Counted from the first letter of the stretch, positions 12,216 to 23,437 are shown. The stretch is 64,000 bases of DNA from Phlebotomus papatasi (GCF_024763615.1 NC_077224.1:72178712-72242711), one strand, 5' to 3'. Made by a program: numbers and translations. Notes: generated by a model from the sequence alone, not told the origin.

Positions 12216-12734
12216 TGTTAAGAATTTGAATATATAAATTTAAATTGAGCGTAATTTTAAGTTGACTCTTATATTATTACAAGTTCTCTTATTTCCTATC
12301 ACATTTCCCTCCTCTTCAAATAATTATGGTCTCTTAAAGTAAGAGTGGAAGAGAGAGAGAGAGTTACCGTTTTTTTTTCACACAGTCTTTGTCAAGATTT
12401 TGGAAGAACGTGATGCAACAAGAAAATTTAAATAAAAGTGAAATTTAAAAAAGTCAGATTGTGTTTTCCTGCAAGGATTTGATCGAGGAAGTGAAGCTGA
12501 GCCCAAGGAGCTTTCTGCATGAGAAAAGTTTGATCCTTTTCGCCTGGATCAGTAAGAACTTGTCTCATTTCAGGTGAGAGAATACCTCCGGGAAACTCCA
12601 ATCGTTTAGAAGGGGAGTTAAATTGGTGAATTACGTCTGTTTTTTAGGTGAGAGATCTTGGAAGGTGGCCAGAGGGCATCCATAGAACAAGTAACCAGCG
12701 AGATTAATCTATTTTTTAGGTAAATTCCCTAACA
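12216..12734 (+). repeat. 5' LTR, 519 bp
   Basis: It starts TGTTAAGAATTTG and ends TTCCCTAACA. A TATA-like stretch (TATATAAATT) lies near the start at 12231-12240, and a polyadenylation-type AATAAA at 12431-12436. By analogy U3 ends and R begins between them; this split is inferred. Confidence 0.93.
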
Positions 12735-12736
12735 CT

Positions 12737-12942
12737 TGATCCTTTTCGCCTGGATCAGTAAGAACTTGTCTCATTTCAGGTGAGAGAATACCTCCGGGAA
12801 ACTCCAATCGTTTAGAAGGGGAGTTAAATTGGTGAATTACGTCTGTTTTTTAGGTGAGAGATCTTGGAAGGTGGCCAGAGGGCATCCATAGAACAAGTAA
12901 CCAGCGAGATTAATCTATTTTTTAGGTAAATTCCCTAACACT
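12737..12942 (+). repeat. Tandem 206-bp duplication of the LTR 3' part in the leader
   Basis: Bases 12531-12736 are repeated without visible change at 12737-12942. The unit covers the last 204 bases of the LTR plus two leader bases, and the junction falls in a short shared CTTG. As a result a second U5-like block, ending again in CTAACA, stands between the 5' LTR and the primer-binding region. The 3' LTR carries only one copy. Confidence 0.9.
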
Positions 12943-12960
12943 TGGTCCTGCCGCGCCTAC
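12943..12960 (+). other. Probable tRNA primer-binding site
   Basis: TGGTCCTGCCGCGCC begins with the TGG expected opposite a tRNA CCA end and lies two bases after the second LTR terminus. The tRNA could not be assigned. It is called from position and its first three bases only. Confidence 0.5.
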
Positions 12961-12984
12961 GGAGATCTAGTTTGAGTCTTCAGG

Positions 12985-15900
12985 ATGCCCGACAAAGAGC
13001 TCAGCCGTCGTGCCTACAAAGGGCAGCTGACTAGCTTGAAAAAGATCCTCGAGAAATATCAGAATGAGCCAGCCCTCCTGGAAAAGGAAAACGCGGAGGC
13101 TCAGCTTGTTGCTCATCGGGATATGATTGGGAGAATTGAGAAAAAATTCCAAGCAGTCCAGATGGAGATTATTACAGCTGCAAAAGCTCCCGAAGAGAGA
13201 GAAAAGGAGAATGAGGAGATGCTGACCTTTCTGGACGATTGCATGAACACCGAGATGGCTTTTTGTGAATTATTGGCTTCAATTCCAGCCTCAAAAGGCG
13301 CTGCATCTGAAGAAACAATTGGACTCGCAACCCTCGAAAACCCTGATGACAAATCAGGAGGTGGAGCCCTGGGAAAGCTGATTCATTTGATGTCTCAGCA
13401 ATTAAAAGAGCAGCGACAACAAAGGTTAAGTGAAGAATCAAAATTCAAGGATCTCATGGATGTGCAACGTGAAGAAATCTCTAAAATACTCAATGCATCT
13501 CGAATTGATCTCAATGAGTCTCTTAACCCTCTCAATGAATCCGATTTGCTTTTCACACCCACCACAAAACTTGAGCCAATCAAACTTCCTACATTCGGGG
13601 GTTCATATTGTGAGTGGCCCACTTTTAAAAACCTTTTCATCTCAAGTGTTGACAAAAATCCAAATCTGACCAAGGCCATTAAAATGCAATATCTGAGGAC
13701 GAATACAACGGGACAGGCATTTGCATTATTTGAAAGTCTTCCCATTTCAGCCGAAAATTATGATATTGCATGGGGTCGTTTGACAAAGAGATATGATAAC
13801 AAGATGTTAATTGTGAAGTCACATATGGAGAGATTTTTAGATCAACAGACGATCACCAAACCGAGTGCTGCAGCATTGAGGAAGCTCCAATCATCCACCA
13901 CTCAATCATTGGAAGCGATAGATGCATTGCAAGTCACGGGTAGGGATCCCTGGCTCATCCATTGGACGCTAAACCATCTTGATCATCAAACAAGGACACT
14001 GTGGAGCGAGAAGAAACCCGACACTGTACCAACATGGAAGGATTTTGATGAGTTCCTGGATAACAGATGTCGGAAACTGGAGGAATGTCCCCCACCGCAA
14101 AACACAAGTAAGTCCAAGCAAGTCTCTTCACACGTCACCGAAAAAGCTGAAAAGCAAAAGCGCGAGAATTGCAAACATTGTAATCTTAGCCCTCATAAAT
14201 TATACAAATGTAGAAAATTTTTGGGTCTTCAACCAAAGAAAAGATTAGAAATTATTAAGAATTTAAAGCTCTGCCAAAACTGTTTAATCGATTCACATGA
14301 TATCAATAATTGTACTTATCAATCATGCAAGTTTTGTAATGAAAAGCATAATCACTTGATTCATGATGCTTATGCAAATCCCACAAGTCCACCTACAGTG
14401 CCACCTCAAGACATCCCTTCCAATGGTGGAACTGCTTTAAATTGCTCGGGTAGATCTCGAGGGGTACGGTCTAATGTGTTATTTGCAACTGCCAGAGTTA
14501 AACTTTTGGGTAATAACAACACTCAGGAATATTGTCGAGCCATTTTGGACCCTGCATCTCAGGTCAATATAATTTCCTCATTCATGTCTCGAAAATTGCA
14601 ACTCACTCCTTCCCATACAAATTTCATTGTTGATGGTGTTGGTTCGATTTCGCAATCCACTCAGCAAGAAACACAGGTTCATTTGCAAGTGAAAACAAGC
14701 TCAGGTCTTCAGATGCATTCACTGGACTGCCTTGTGATGATGAAGGTTGTTGGGGAGCAACCTAATTGGGAAATTGATGTAGGCAAAATCCAGATTCCCT
14801 CACATTTCGAACTGGCGGATCCTACATGGTTTAGGCGTCAAAAGATTGATTTGTTGATTGGGGGGAGCCATGCATGGCAATTTCTGGGAGTTGACAGACA
14901 TATCCTTGGGGAGGGGCTCCCAATGTTACAACACAGCATCTTCGGATGGCTGGTTGTTGGCCCTTGTTATTCCACTGAGGATACAGTCGTGGCTTCATGT
15001 AACCTCACAACCTTGGCCAGCATAGACCGCACTATTAAGAAGTTCTGGGAAGTGGAAGAAGTGCCCAAGGAATTTGCTATCCAGTCCGAACATGAAGAAG
15101 TAGAGACCCTTTTCAGCTCCACAACTTCTCAGGGTGTTGATGGGAGATATATGGTCATGCTTCCGTTGAAGGACCAGGTGAAAGAATTGGACAACAATAG
15201 AGGTCTTGCCGTTCGTCAACTTAATTACCTAGACAGGAAATTGGGAAAAAATCCATCGTTAAGGACGGAATATGATGCCATTTTCAGAGAGTATTTGGAA
15301 CTCAACATAATTGAGAAGGTTCCCATTTCGGAAATGAAGAATCCATCATATTATTTTCCCCACCATTGTGTAATCAAGAAAGACTCGGCCACAACCAAAA
15401 TAAGAATCGTGTTTAACGCCAGTTCACGTTCAAAAACCGGTATGAGCCTCAACGACTGCATCATGACTTGCCCTGTTGTCCAGCCAACTTTGGTTTCCAT
15501 CCTATGGCGATTCCGTCTGCATGAAGTTGCTTTGACTTGTGACATTGTGAAAATGTACCTCCAAGTCCTCATGCACCCATCCCATAGAGACTTCCACAGA
15601 TTTGTCTGGTTTGAAAGTGGTCAAGTCATAGATTATCGATTTAGAACGGTCTGTTTTGGGGTATCGGCTTCCCCGTACCTAGCAACAAGAGTATTGAATC
15701 AGATAGCTGATGACAATGTTGGTGAATTCCCGCAGGCTGCATCAATGTTGAAGTGGAATTTCTACGTTGACGACTGCCTCTTCTCTGCCCCAACTGTGGA
15801 TGAAGTTATCTCAGCAAAAAAGCAATTAGAGGATCTTCTCAGTGGAGCAGGAATGCAGCTCTCAAAATTCAGGACCAACAACATTGATGTTCTTCAAGCC

Positions 15901-18369
15901 AATAAGAATTCCACACCAGAAACTGAAGCTCTTGTGTTGGATGATGAAGCCAAAACTTTGGGAATTTTGTGGAATCCCAGGACTGATGCTTTTCACTTCA
16001 GAGTAACCAGTCCACTCTGCAGAGAAAACCCCACAAAGAGGTACATTCTATCAACCATTGCACGAATTTTCGATCCATGTGGACTCATAGGGCCTATAGT
16101 GACTACGGCAAAAATCATCCTACAGGATACTTGGGCAACATTGGTTGGATGGGACGATCCAATTTCAAAGGAATTAGTTGTTCGATGGCAAGCCTTCGTT
16201 GATGATTTGGCGGATGTTGAACTGATACAAATACCAAGATGGGCATCTACAATTCGCAACACAAGTCACCGTGAGTTACATGCATTTTGCGATGCTTCCA
16301 AGTCTGCTTATGGTTGTTCAATCTATTTAGTGTGCGAGGATGATATATGCTGCCGATCTTCATTTTTGATAGTTTCAAAATCCCGATTGATGCCAATCAC
16401 TACGAAGGAAGAAAACCCAGTAACTCTGACCATCCCAAAGGCAGAATTAAGTGGAGCTGAACTGGCCACTCAATTGATGTCATCAGTTTCCCAGGCTTTG
16501 TCGATCGAGCACTGCTTCTACTGGACGGATGCAACAGTTGTATTATGCCAAATCTACTCACCCAATCGTACGAAAGATTTGTTTGTAAGAAGACGAGTGT
16601 CAAAAATCTTGAGTCTGTCAAACGCGATTCAGTGGAGACATGTGTCTACCCTCCAAAACCCAGCGGATGTTCTGTCTCGAGGTACAAAAATAAAGGCTCT
16701 AAGTACAAACAATCTATGGTGGTATGGGCCCGATTGGTTGGTTCAGCAAAAAGACAACTGGCCTTCAGAATTTAATCCATCTACAGCAAGTGGAGGACGA
16801 TGTGAAACTTTAAAAGCCCTCGCTTGCACAACAGACGCGGAGCAGGACAGAACAATTCATGGTATGCTCATGCACTATCACAGTTCATTCTTGAGAATTA
16901 TCCGGGTGTTGTGCTGGATTAACAGAGCTGCGACAATTTTCAAGACCTTAATCACCCGAAGGACTCGTAGTACCGCAATTTCCTTTTCTGAGTCTTTGCA
17001 AGTTGAGGAATTGCAGCGAGCTGAAACTCTTATGTTGAGGTGGGAACAGGAGAAAAATTTGTCGCAAATCATTACAGCTGTAAGAGCCAATCGTTATAAC
17101 AGTCTGCCAAATCCCATGCGAAAGCTTAATCCCTTTTTGGATTCAGGAGGCTTTTTGCGAGTCGGAGGTCGTTTACACCACTCATCAGAGAACTTCGATT
17201 TACGCCATCCGATCATAATCCCAAAAGGAAAACTTGCAGAACTACTCGGTTCACGTGAGCATCACAGACTTCTTCATGCTGGACCCCAACTTACCTTAGC
17301 CTCATTGAGAAGAAAATACTGGCTTTTGAATGGCAGAAACACCGTCAAGAAGATTATTCACCTGTGTATCACCTGTATTCGGGCAAAACCGCCAAAATCA
17401 GATCAATTGATGGGTGATCTCCCCTCTTCTAGAGTCACATCAACACGCCCTTTCCTTCACACTGGAATCGACCTAACTGGTCACATCATGATTAAGAGAC
17501 TTCCCAGGGGAGCAGCGCAAGAAAAAGCCTATGTGGCAATCTTCGTGTGTATGACAATAAAAGCAGTACATCTCGAACTTTTAACATCGTTGTCCACTAA
17601 CGCTTTCATAGCAGCATTCAAGAGATTTGTTTCACGAAGAGGTCTCCCTGCGCATGTGTACACTGATAATGGGACCAACTTCGTCGGAAGTGCGAAGGAA
17701 TTGAAAAGGCTGTTGAAGGAGCACCAAACCCGAAAGGAGTTGTCTGATTTTTCATCAGGCCTTCATGTACAGTGGCATTTTAATCCACCTGGAGCGCCAC
17801 ATCAGGGAGGTCTATGGGAGGCGGCTGTGCGGTCGTTCAAGCACCACTTCTCACGAATTGTGGGTACTGTATCTCTAACATATGAAGAGTTGAATACAGT
17901 GGTAATTCAGATCGAAGCTGTGCTCAACAGCCGACCTTTAGTCGCAATCACTGATGACCCAAGAGATCCCACCAGCTTAACTCCAGGAGACTTTCTCACT
18001 TGGGGAGCTCTTACGCAGATGCCTGTTGCTCAAGGTGACATTGAAAGGACGGATCGAGTTCAGCGCTGGGAGTTATGCACTAAGTTGCAGTATGATTTTT
18101 TCAAACGTTGGAAACGAGACTACCTGCACACTTTGCAACAAAGACATCGTTGGAATAAAGAGTCTCCAAATCTTGTTCCTGGAGATGTTGTGCTTTTGAA
18201 GAGTGATGTCGCGCCCAGTTTGGAATGGCCTATTGGTTTGGTAGAAAAGGTTTTCCCTGGTACAGATCAAAGGGTTAGGGTGGCACAGGTGAAGATAAAT
18301 GGCAGGTCTTTCTTAAGACCCGTTACCAAGTTGGTAAAATTGCCAGTACGGGACAATGAATGCTCATGA
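12985..18369 (+). CDS. BEL/Pao Gag-Pol polyprotein, 1794 aa, intact
   Basis: One uninterrupted frame from ATG at 12985. In order: a Gag-like part with the DUF1759-type domain (about 195-335, PTFGG..CEWPTF); cysteine-histidine knuckles (CKHCNLSPHKLYKC near 396, CQNC near 430, CKFC near 448); a retropepsin-like DUF1758 segment with the catalytic Asp at 522 in the context LDPASQ, where D-S/T-G is more usual; reverse transcriptase of the A17/BEL type from about 790 with YVDD at 927-930; RNase H with acidic residues at 1103 (FCDAS), 1154 (KAELSG) and 1182 (WTDA); an H2C2 zinc-binding region (about 1425-1463); an integrase core with D1496, D1561 and E1612; and a DUF5641-type C-terminus from about 1692. 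It copies the element RNA into DNA and inserts it. All key residues but the protease variant are as expected. Confidence 0.95.
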   Translation: MPDKELSRRAYKGQLTSLKKILEKYQNEPALLEKENAEAQLVAHRDMIGRIEKKFQAVQMEIITAAKAPEEREKENEEMLTFLDDCMNTEMAFCELLASIPASKGAASEETIGLATLENPDDKSGGGALGKLIHLMSQQLKEQRQQRLSEESKFKDLMDVQREEISKILNASRIDLNESLNPLNESDLLFTPTTKLEPIKLPTFGGSYCEWPTFKNLFISSVDKNPNLTKAIKMQYLRTNTTGQAFALFESLPISAENYDIAWGRLTKRYDNKMLIVKSHMERFLDQQTITKPSAAALRKLQSSTTQSLEAIDALQVTGRDPWLIHWTLNHLDHQTRTLWSEKKPDTVPTWKDFDEFLDNRCRKLEECPPPQNTSKSKQVSSHVTEKAEKQKRENCKHCNLSPHKLYKCRKFLGLQPKKRLEIIKNLKLCQNCLIDSHDINNCTYQSCKFCNEKHNHLIHDAYANPTSPPTVPPQDIPSNGGTALNCSGRSRGVRSNVLFATARVKLLGNNNTQEYCRAILDPASQVNIISSFMSRKLQLTPSHTNFIVDGVGSISQSTQQETQVHLQVKTSSGLQMHSLDCLVMMKVVGEQPNWEIDVGKIQIPSHFELADPTWFRRQKIDLLIGGSHAWQFLGVDRHILGEGLPMLQHSIFGWLVVGPCYSTEDTVVASCNLTTLASIDRTIKKFWEVEEVPKEFAIQSEHEEVETLFSSTTSQGVDGRYMVMLPLKDQVKELDNNRGLAVRQLNYLDRKLGKNPSLRTEYDAIFREYLELNIIEKVPISEMKNPSYYFPHHCVIKKDSATTKIRIVFNASSRSKTGMSLNDCIMTCPVVQPTLVSILWRFRLHEVALTCDIVKMYLQVLMHPSHRDFHRFVWFESGQVIDYRFRTVCFGVSASPYLATRVLNQIADDNVGEFPQAASMLKWNFYVDDCLFSAPTVDEVISAKKQLEDLLSGAGMQLSKFRTNNIDVLQANKNSTPETEALVLDDEAKTLGILWNPRTDAFHFRVTSPLCRENPTKRYILSTIARIFDPCGLIGPIVTTAKIILQDTWATLVGWDDPISKELVVRWQAFVDDLADVELIQIPRWASTIRNTSHRELHAFCDASKSAYGCSIYLVCEDDICCRSSFLIVSKSRLMPITTKEENPVTLTIPKAELSGAELATQLMSSVSQALSIEHCFYWTDATVVLCQIYSPNRTKDLFVRRRVSKILSLSNAIQWRHVSTLQNPADVLSRGTKIKALSTNNLWWYGPDWLVQQKDNWPSEFNPSTASGGRCETLKALACTTDAEQDRTIHGMLMHYHSSFLRIIRVLCWINRAATIFKTLITRRTRSTAISFSESLQVEELQRAETLMLRWEQEKNLSQIITAVRANRYNSLPNPMRKLNPFLDSGGFLRVGGRLHHSSENFDLRHPIIIPKGKLAELLGSREHHRLLHAGPQLTLASLRRKYWLLNGRNTVKKIIHLCITCIRAKPPKSDQLMGDLPSSRVTSTRPFLHTGIDLTGHIMIKRLPRGAAQEKAYVAIFVCMTIKAVHLELLTSLSTNAFIAAFKRFVSRRGLPAHVYTDNGTNFVGSAKELKRLLKEHQTRKELSDFSSGLHVQWHFNPPGAPHQGGLWEAAVRSFKHHFSRIVGTVSLTYEELNTVVIQIEAVLNSRPLVAITDDPRDPTSLTPGDFLTWGALTQMPVAQGDIERTDRVQRWELCTKLQYDFFKRWKRDYLHTLQQRHRWNKESPNLVPGDVVLLKSDVAPSLEWPIGLVEKVFPGTDQRVRVAQVKINGRSFLRPVTKLVKLPVRDNECS

Positions 18370-18491
18370 TCAGTGATTTAGTCTCAATTCAAGTAAAAAA
18401 AAAAAAAAGTCAAAAAAAAAACAAAATATTTAAACCTGTATTCTTCGTAAAATCATTAATTTAGTTTTGAATTAAACGTCATCTTAAAATT
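18370..18491 (+). other. 3' non-coding tract of the BEL element
   Basis: About 120 bp with two A-runs (near 18393-18408 and 18411-18422). No envelope frame is present. Confidence 0.7.
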
Positions 18492-18501
18492 AGGGGAGAA
18501 A
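18492..18501 (+). other. Polypurine tract of the BEL element
   Basis: AGGGGAGAAA directly precedes the 3' LTR. This is the position and composition expected of the plus-strand DNA primer. Confidence 0.85.
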
Positions 18502-19020
18502 TGTTAAGAATTTGAATATATAAATTTAAATTGAGCGTAATTTTAAGTTGACTCTTATATTATTACAAGTTCTCTTATTTCCTATCACATTTCCCTCCTC
18601 TTCAAATAATTATGGTCTCTTAAAGTAAGAGTGGAAGAGAGAGAGAGAGTTACCGTTTTTTTTTCACACAGTCTTTGTCAAGATTTTGGAAGAACGTGAT
18701 GCAACAAGAAAATTTAAATAAAAGTGAAATTTAAAAAAGTCAGATTGTGTTTTCCTGCAAGGATTTGATCGAGGAAGTGAAGCTGAGCCCAAGGAGCTTT
18801 CTGCATGAGAAAAGTTTGATCCTTTTCGCCTGGATCAGTAAGAACTTGTCTCATTTCAGGTGAGAGAATACCTCCGGGAAACTCCAATCGTTTAGAAGGG
18901 GAGTTAAATTGGTGAATTACGTCTGTTTTTTAGGTGAGAGATCTTGGAAGGTGGCCAGAGGGCATCCATAGAACAAGTAACCAGCGAGATTAATCTATTT
19001 TTTAGGTAAATTCCCTAACA
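18502..19020 (+). repeat. 3' LTR, 519 bp
   Basis: Same length and, by eye, same sequence as the 5' LTR. It is followed by GCTAG (19021-19025), the right target-site duplication. It lacks the extra 206-bp block found after the 5' LTR. Confidence 0.93.
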
Positions 19021-19489
19021 GCTAGATTTAAAGAAAAGCTTCCGTACAACAGGCATGCAAAGTCATCCTCACAAGTAATTAACCGAATAAATCATTAAAT
19101 TAATTTTTATCCAAAAATCGATTTTGTTATGTTTGTGACATTTTGACCTATCTCTTATGTGTATATTAAATCTTTTGTGAGAATATTAGAGGGAAAAATA
19201 AAACTTGACTAAATGCTAAACTCCTGAACACAATCCTTTTCTTCATATTATCCTGGTAAAAATTTGATCCATTTTTCTTTTAAATTAAAATGTAAATTTT
19301 CCCTGGAAAAAAATTGTTCTTAAAATAAGTTATAGCAAAAATATCTTTTCACGTCAAAAAATAAGGAGAATCTAATGAAAGTTAATTAAAACCAATTTTT
19401 GATTGCATAATCTAACAACTTTTCAACAAATAAATCAAATCCTGAATATTAAATAATTCAAAACATAAATCACACGCTATATGCTCATT

Positions 19490-19550
19490 AGCGGAAATTA
19501 ATGTGAATGGCATTAAAATTTAATGTGCAAGTGTGAAAACACCATTAGAT
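19490..19550. repeat. One-ended copy of the 8500-8900 MITE
   Basis: Contains TTAATGTGAATGGCATT and TTAATGTGCAAGTGTG followed by AAAACACC, matching the right arm of the 8500-8900 element. The other arm is not seen nearby. Confidence 0.6.
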
Positions 19551-19620
19551 AGTTAAACAACATTATTGTTCTAAGGAAATGGTGCGAAATTACTCTTCGG
19601 GTTCAGTATCCATTAACAAC

Positions 19621-19833
19621 TAGGGGAAAGTGCTCTCCCTTCGAACGTTCATGCCTTCGAATAATGTGAATTTTTTTTTATTTTTCCGAAAATATTTGAC
19701 TTTATTATCACACAATTATTTCGATAATAAGCTTACTAATATTTAATGGAAATGTGTAAATCTCTTGGAGAACTTAAAGAAAATTCACATAATTCGATGG
19801 CATGAACGTTCGAAGGGAGAGTACTTTCCCCTA
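19621..19833. mobile_element. TAGGGGAAA MITE, subfamily A, copy 1
   Basis: Starts TAGGGGAAAGTGCTCTCCC and ends inverted as GGGAGAGTACTTTCCCCTA; arms continue through TTCGAACGTTCATGCC and GGCATGAACGTTCGAA. TA on each side. Copies 2 and 3 are at 22892-23095 and 50958-51152. Confidence 0.85.
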
Positions 19834-22800
19834 AGAATGTATTGTGTATTGTGTATACCAAAAAAAAGTCAAGCATTTAAAGAAAGTCGTTGACTAGAAA
19901 GTGGGCAGAATTTAATAATAGGTATAATAGGAAAGGATTTGTGATCTACCAAGTTAATGCGTAAGTATAACCTAGTCGACAACCGTTAACCCAGCTGACG
20001 GGCAAACCAACCAATCCCAATCCTTCATTCCTATAACACGTTTAGTCGCGTTTAGTGGTGCTGCTCCAATGAAAAATTAAAAGTGATATCTGTCTTTAGA
20101 ACATTTTTTTTAGCACATTACAATCCAGATAACAATCCAGACAGGAACCAACACAAAAAAGTCGACAATGCAGAAGCACTTAGAAACCGTAAAACTCTAA
20201 AAGAAAATATAGAATAGAAAGATTTCCCTATTTAATTTTTTTTTATTGGAATAGCACCTTAAACCCTTATCACAAATAAATATCAGTCGCTGCGGTTAGT
20301 TCACTCTGAGGGAGTTGAAAATGGGTGGCATATTAAGTTAAGAGTTTCCCTTTAATTCCTGCAATATTTATTATTTAGGTAAGCCTCAACGGGGTTTGCA
20401 ATCAGGGCAACGCCACATGATAGACACATTTGGCATCCCGTCAAACTTGGTAGAGACGTGTTAATGCACCCAATTTATAGTGACATTACTTAGTCGGGTA
20501 ATTATCTCTACTCGGGTTTGCAACACAAAATTAGTGATATCAAAATTAATACGAGAAAAGACTGAGAAAATCACTTGATTACCTTTTCTATCATTTGATC
20601 TTAATATCTTAACCTTAAATATTAATTTGAGCCTTGAAAATCATGGAAAAGAGACATCAAAAGTTGAATGTAGAATTTTGAATTTGTGGAAATCAAGCCC
20701 ATCTAATTGTCCAAAAACTGTAACTTTCGCATTAACAAATTAATGTTGTATAGTATCTGTCCTCTTATCCATATTTTGGATATTTATAAACAACCCTCAA
20801 CTATCTCTGTAAACTATCGTCGCTGGCATGAGTTTGTAAAACTTCCATATGCCCAAAAGGCTCTATTGTTGGGCGAATTGCTCAAAAATTCCCGTAAATA
20901 ATTTTGAATGAAAATTTTCTACCCCCTTTGATGGGGTTTTTAAGGGTGGATGGGTGGAAAAAAAAGGTGTATCGAGGGAATTTTGACCACATTTACGTGT
21001 GTTGTTGGAGTATAAGAAGAGCATCAAAATTAATTCCATGGCATAGAGTTCCCATTATGATGAAAAAGGTAAGCCGCCAATTAAATATTCAAATGTAATT
21101 GTGGGGATTCAATTTCGTCTGCAAGTCCGGCGAGTTCTTGTACTATACACCAGTGGAAGAGGAAAAACCATGAGAGCCGGTAATTCTCATCCATTATTCA
21201 TTTTGGGGGAGATGCCGGGAGACGAGAAGGCACCATGGTAAAAAAAAACCGTGTAGCACTTTTCTGTTTATAGACGGCATAAGGGTGGCGCTTTTTTGGC
21301 TCTTGAGCTTTTTTTTCTGACACTCCAGAGGACCAGAAAAGTCTCCTTCTTTCTTCCCTAGATTAGAGCAATTTCCGTATAAACGATACGATTTTCTGTT
21401 ATTTAACTTTTATTTGTTTTGTGTCGTAAACTTTCACCAGAAAAAAAAGGGTTAGAAGAATTGTCCTTTCTCTCTGAATTTACAAATAAAAAAATTTGAA
21501 AAGAAAATTAGGCTATTGGCAGAAAAAGTTCTCAATCAACCAATCCACTAACTCGGGATCTACTCTTATTGATTTGTCATGGAGACAAAAAAAAATTTAC
21601 GCGAGAGGACTTTTGCAGGAGAGCTTGGAGATTTACTTGTCGTGTCGTAAATCTGTCTGGTAAAAGCTCACAACTCTACCCCAAAAATAAACACACAACA
21701 CACACTCCCATAAATTCTCCGCCAAGTAAATCACTTCCATTTAAGCTTGACGCATGTTTTGCGGCAATTTCATGATTGACTCTCGGCACATGCTAAAGCT
21801 CAAACAACACAGAGGAACTTCCTTTCATTCAATGAACTAAAATGAGGGGATTTCTTCTGGACAGAAGGGGGTTAGAGGTCTCTAAAAGGGTCATCCGTGT
21901 GGCAAAACATCAAATTGACCCCAAACGCACCCATCTTTTACATCATTGTGATCAGTCTATTAAGTTAAGGATAATTAAGGGGTTCTAATGTTTCCTGAAA
22001 TTTATGAAATTTTAAGAAATTTTGTTATAGCGAATACGGCATCAACAGGAGATATTATCATATTGATTTTGTATATTCATTAATATCATTCTGTAAATGA
22101 GCAGTGAAAAATTAAATGTAGTAAACGAAAAATCATATTTGATCAATATGCAATTTAGAATTTTAAAAGCAGAAAAATTGTACCAGTCAGTGAATCAGAG
22201 AAAGAAGAGAGAAAGCAGTATATAATTCGCGAAATGTCACGCTGTTTGCCTGTATGTGTGAGTCCTTCAATTACCACGCCTGACGCCAAACCCAAACGGT
22301 TACAGACAGACACTTGGGGCCTTCGAAGGACCCCTCATAAGTCGACTTATGATAGGATATAGGTAGGATATCGATATTAGGTAGGACCCTTACTGCGACT
22401 GATCCCTGCCCAAGAAACAATTTTTTCTTAATATAGTGTTGTAGAATTCCTTAAGTAAGGCAATATAGAACCAAAAATCCTTTTATTTGCTTATAACGCT
22501 CTTGGTCCCATCATTGAGATTACTATAAGTAAAGTGGCGCACTCTTAAGGATCTTAAGAGCTCCTATAGGAATTTCTACAGAAAATTCCCACTATAAGTC
22601 TTTTAAAAGTGCACTCAAAGACTTGTTTAATACTTGGTTCTATAAGGCAGCTATTCTGCTTTTTGGGTGAGCTAATTACCAGAAAGTGCCTTGAGACTCT
22701 GTAAGTCAGGCTTACACGGCTTTTAAATGCCGACCCTATCAATTTGGTGTTTTAGAAGGTGCTTGGTTTTAGAAGTTGAGACTTCTTCTCTGCTAGGTAA

Positions 22801-22891
22801 CCTTTCTTAATTTTGGAGTCTCCTTCACCTGGGGAGAACGCTTCTCCTTACTCTTCCACATTAGCAGAACCACTGTACGTGTACGTACATG
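19834..22891. other. Non-coding stretch
   Basis: No exon or clear element was found. The part at about 20320-21900 looks single-copy and moderately GC-rich. The part at 22400-22800 has repeated CTTAAG-type words but no resolved structure. Short open frames here carry no recognisable domain. Confidence 0.4.
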
Positions 22892-23095
22892 TAGGGGAAA
22901 GTACTCTCCCTTCGAACGTTCATTCCTTCGAATAATGTGAATTTCTTTTACATTTCCTAAGAGATTTCTACATGCACATAATTTATAATAAGCTAACTAA
23001 TATTTAATAGAAATGTTTAAGTCTCTTAGGAAAACTTAAAGAAAATTCACATTATTTGAAGGTATGAACGTTCAAAGGGAGAGCACTTTCCCCTA
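22892..23095. mobile_element. TAGGGGAAA MITE, subfamily A, copy 2
   Basis: Same ends and arm phrases as copy 1 (TAGGGGAAAGTACTCTCCC at the left, GAGCACTTTCCCCTA at the right), with about 35 scattered differences or small gaps by eye. TA flanks. Confidence 0.85.
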
Positions 23096-23186
23096 CAGTT
23101 TAGTGGACAAATCAAGACAGATTGAGTATTATCATCTAATCTAGACTGATTTGAATAATTTTAATATGTTTTTTTAATACGTTTTA

Positions 23187-23437
23187 GGGTAAAGTGATAC
23201 AAATTGGGCATAGTGTTACAAGTTGGACAATTCGACGGTACAAGTTGGACAGGGATTTTTTCTTGATAAATACAGTACAAAATTTATTTCTAAGCACAGG
23301 GAACCAAATTATAAAACCAAAAGTATTAAAAATACACAAATAAAAATGAAGTACTGCATTTATCAAGAAAAAAAAGCCCTGTTCAACTTGTACCATTGTT
23401 CAACTTTTACCATGGTCCAACTTGTACCATTTTACCC
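23187..23437. mobile_element. GGGTAAAG MITE, copy 1 (uninterrupted)
   Basis: Starts GGGTAAAGTGATACAAATTG and ends CTTGTACCATTTTACCC, with TA on each side. The arms carry repeated GTACAAGTTGGACA words. This copy serves as the empty-site reference for the interrupted copy at 54384-55630. Confidence 0.85.

Larger units (their letters stand above)
12216..19020 (+). mobile_element. Complete BEL/Pao LTR retrotransposon
   Basis: A full-length element: 5' LTR 12216-12734, leader with a partial LTR duplication 12735-12940, primer-binding region from 12943, one long polyprotein 12985-18369, polypurine tract 18492-18501 and 3' LTR 18502-19020. The LTRs start TGTTAAG and end CTAACA, and I see no difference between them over 519 bp. 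GCTAG flanks both sides. Identical LTRs and an unbroken frame imply a very recent insertion that may still be competent. There is no envelope-like frame between the polyprotein and the 3' LTR. It replaces no gene: both flanks are non-coding. Confidence 0.95.

Noticed and set aside
13113..18270. Many shorter frames inside the BEL polyprotein region
   Set aside because: All lie in other frames of the 1794-codon gene and show no domains.
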